DNA of 64,000 bases, from assembly GCA_903832735.1 (NCBI GenBank), contig CAILCO010000041.1, positions 60,316 through 124,315 of the forward strand. Reading direction: 5' to 3'. A model generated the notes under the pieces. That model made no database searches and was not told where the DNA came from. It saw only the letters and a list, made by a program, of their open reading frames with translations. Source of the stretch: an uncultured Sterolibacterium sp. (GTDB lineage Bacteria; Pseudomonadota; Gammaproteobacteria; Burkholderiales; Rhodocyclaceae). The first letter of the stretch is position 1; each line of letters begins with the position of its first letter. Shown here one piece after another: positions 63,842 through 64,000 of this stretch. The position numbers were made by a program, and so were the translations under genes.

Positions 63842-64000
63842 GCCGCGCTGGACAACTCTTGGCAGCCCCCGGCAGCCTTGGAATTCCGGTTATCCGGGGC
63901 CCGTGCTTGACGACACCACCATGAACGCGCTGTTCGACTAGGAAGCCAAGCTGGTTTCGATAATTCTTCTGTGCTGATTGCAGGTCATGGCTTCAGGTAT
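63842..64000. other. 159 bases at the window edge, no gene seen
   Basis: After the small protein there is no coding frame of any length that I can support; only a 6-codon ATG frame near 63921 is present. No clear terminator was found before the window ends. Confidence 0.4.

Noticed and set aside
63921..63941. ATG-led mini frame near the window end as a gene start
   Set aside because: It stops after six codons and has no ribosome site.

Overview
The window reads as a chromosomal segment of a high-GC betaproteobacterium, most likely from the Rhodocyclales/Sterolibacteriaceae neighbourhood. This rests on the conserved tpiA-secG-tRNA-Leu-nuoA..N and surE-pcm-nlpD-rpoS blocks, several Bug/TctC-type solute receptors, acyl-CoA and CoA-transferase genes, and an Anr/FNR-type site in front of a fumarate reductase operon. 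The taxon is inferred from gene order and protein character only. No stretch longer than about 260 bases lacks a gene.

Layout. 1-439: tail of a Bug receptor. 465-4296: phosphate transporter pstSCAB with a Pho box in front and an attenuator-like hairpin after pstS; no phoU follows. 4324-5556: tpiA and secG. 5585-10449: an inserted anaerobic module (FNR-type box, UbiE-like methyltransferase, unknown gene, frdABCD) between secG and the tRNA-Leu/nuo locus. 10612-25154: tRNA-Leu(GAG) and the complete 14-gene complex I operon, followed by a Nudix hydrolase. 25763-29897: Tat-type amidohydrolase, cobA-type uroporphyrinogen methyltransferase, and a diguanylate cyclase.

30010-40685: an organic-acid catabolic region. 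On the minus strand it holds an acyl-CoA dehydrogenase, a CaiB-type CoA transferase, an MmgE/PrpD protein, a GntR/HutC regulator, an exported lactonase-like metallo-beta-lactamase, two Bug receptors and a TRAP receptor. On the plus strand, divergently, lie a mesaconyl-CoA-hydratase-like protein and a CitE-like lyase. Together they resemble a route from a C5 branched dicarboxylate to acetyl-CoA plus pyruvate. Two equal-length (179 bp) copies of a dispersed repeat sit in this operon, and a 38 bp remnant lies near 52.9 kb.

40763-52855: housekeeping (surE-pcm-nlpD-rpoS; an overlapping moxR-DUF58-tgpA-mltB operon; an acetoin-utilization/HDAC-like deacetylase; dapA-bamC-metallohydrolase) and then a small collagen-like lipoprotein.

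53383-59641 (minus): the most unusual operon. A twin-arginine-exported thiamine-diphosphate enzyme lies directly between two small c-type cytochromes, together with a ComB-family phosphatase, a crotonase, an exported TlpA-like thioredoxin and an aldehyde dehydrogenase. I read it as a candidate periplasmic ThDP oxidoreductase feeding cytochrome c.

59786-63841 (plus): a second candidate undescribed system. A strong promoter and ribosome binding site drive an M6-type metalloprotease without a signal peptide, then a hypothetical protein, an ATP-grasp ligase and a small protein, the last three chained by 4-nt overlaps.
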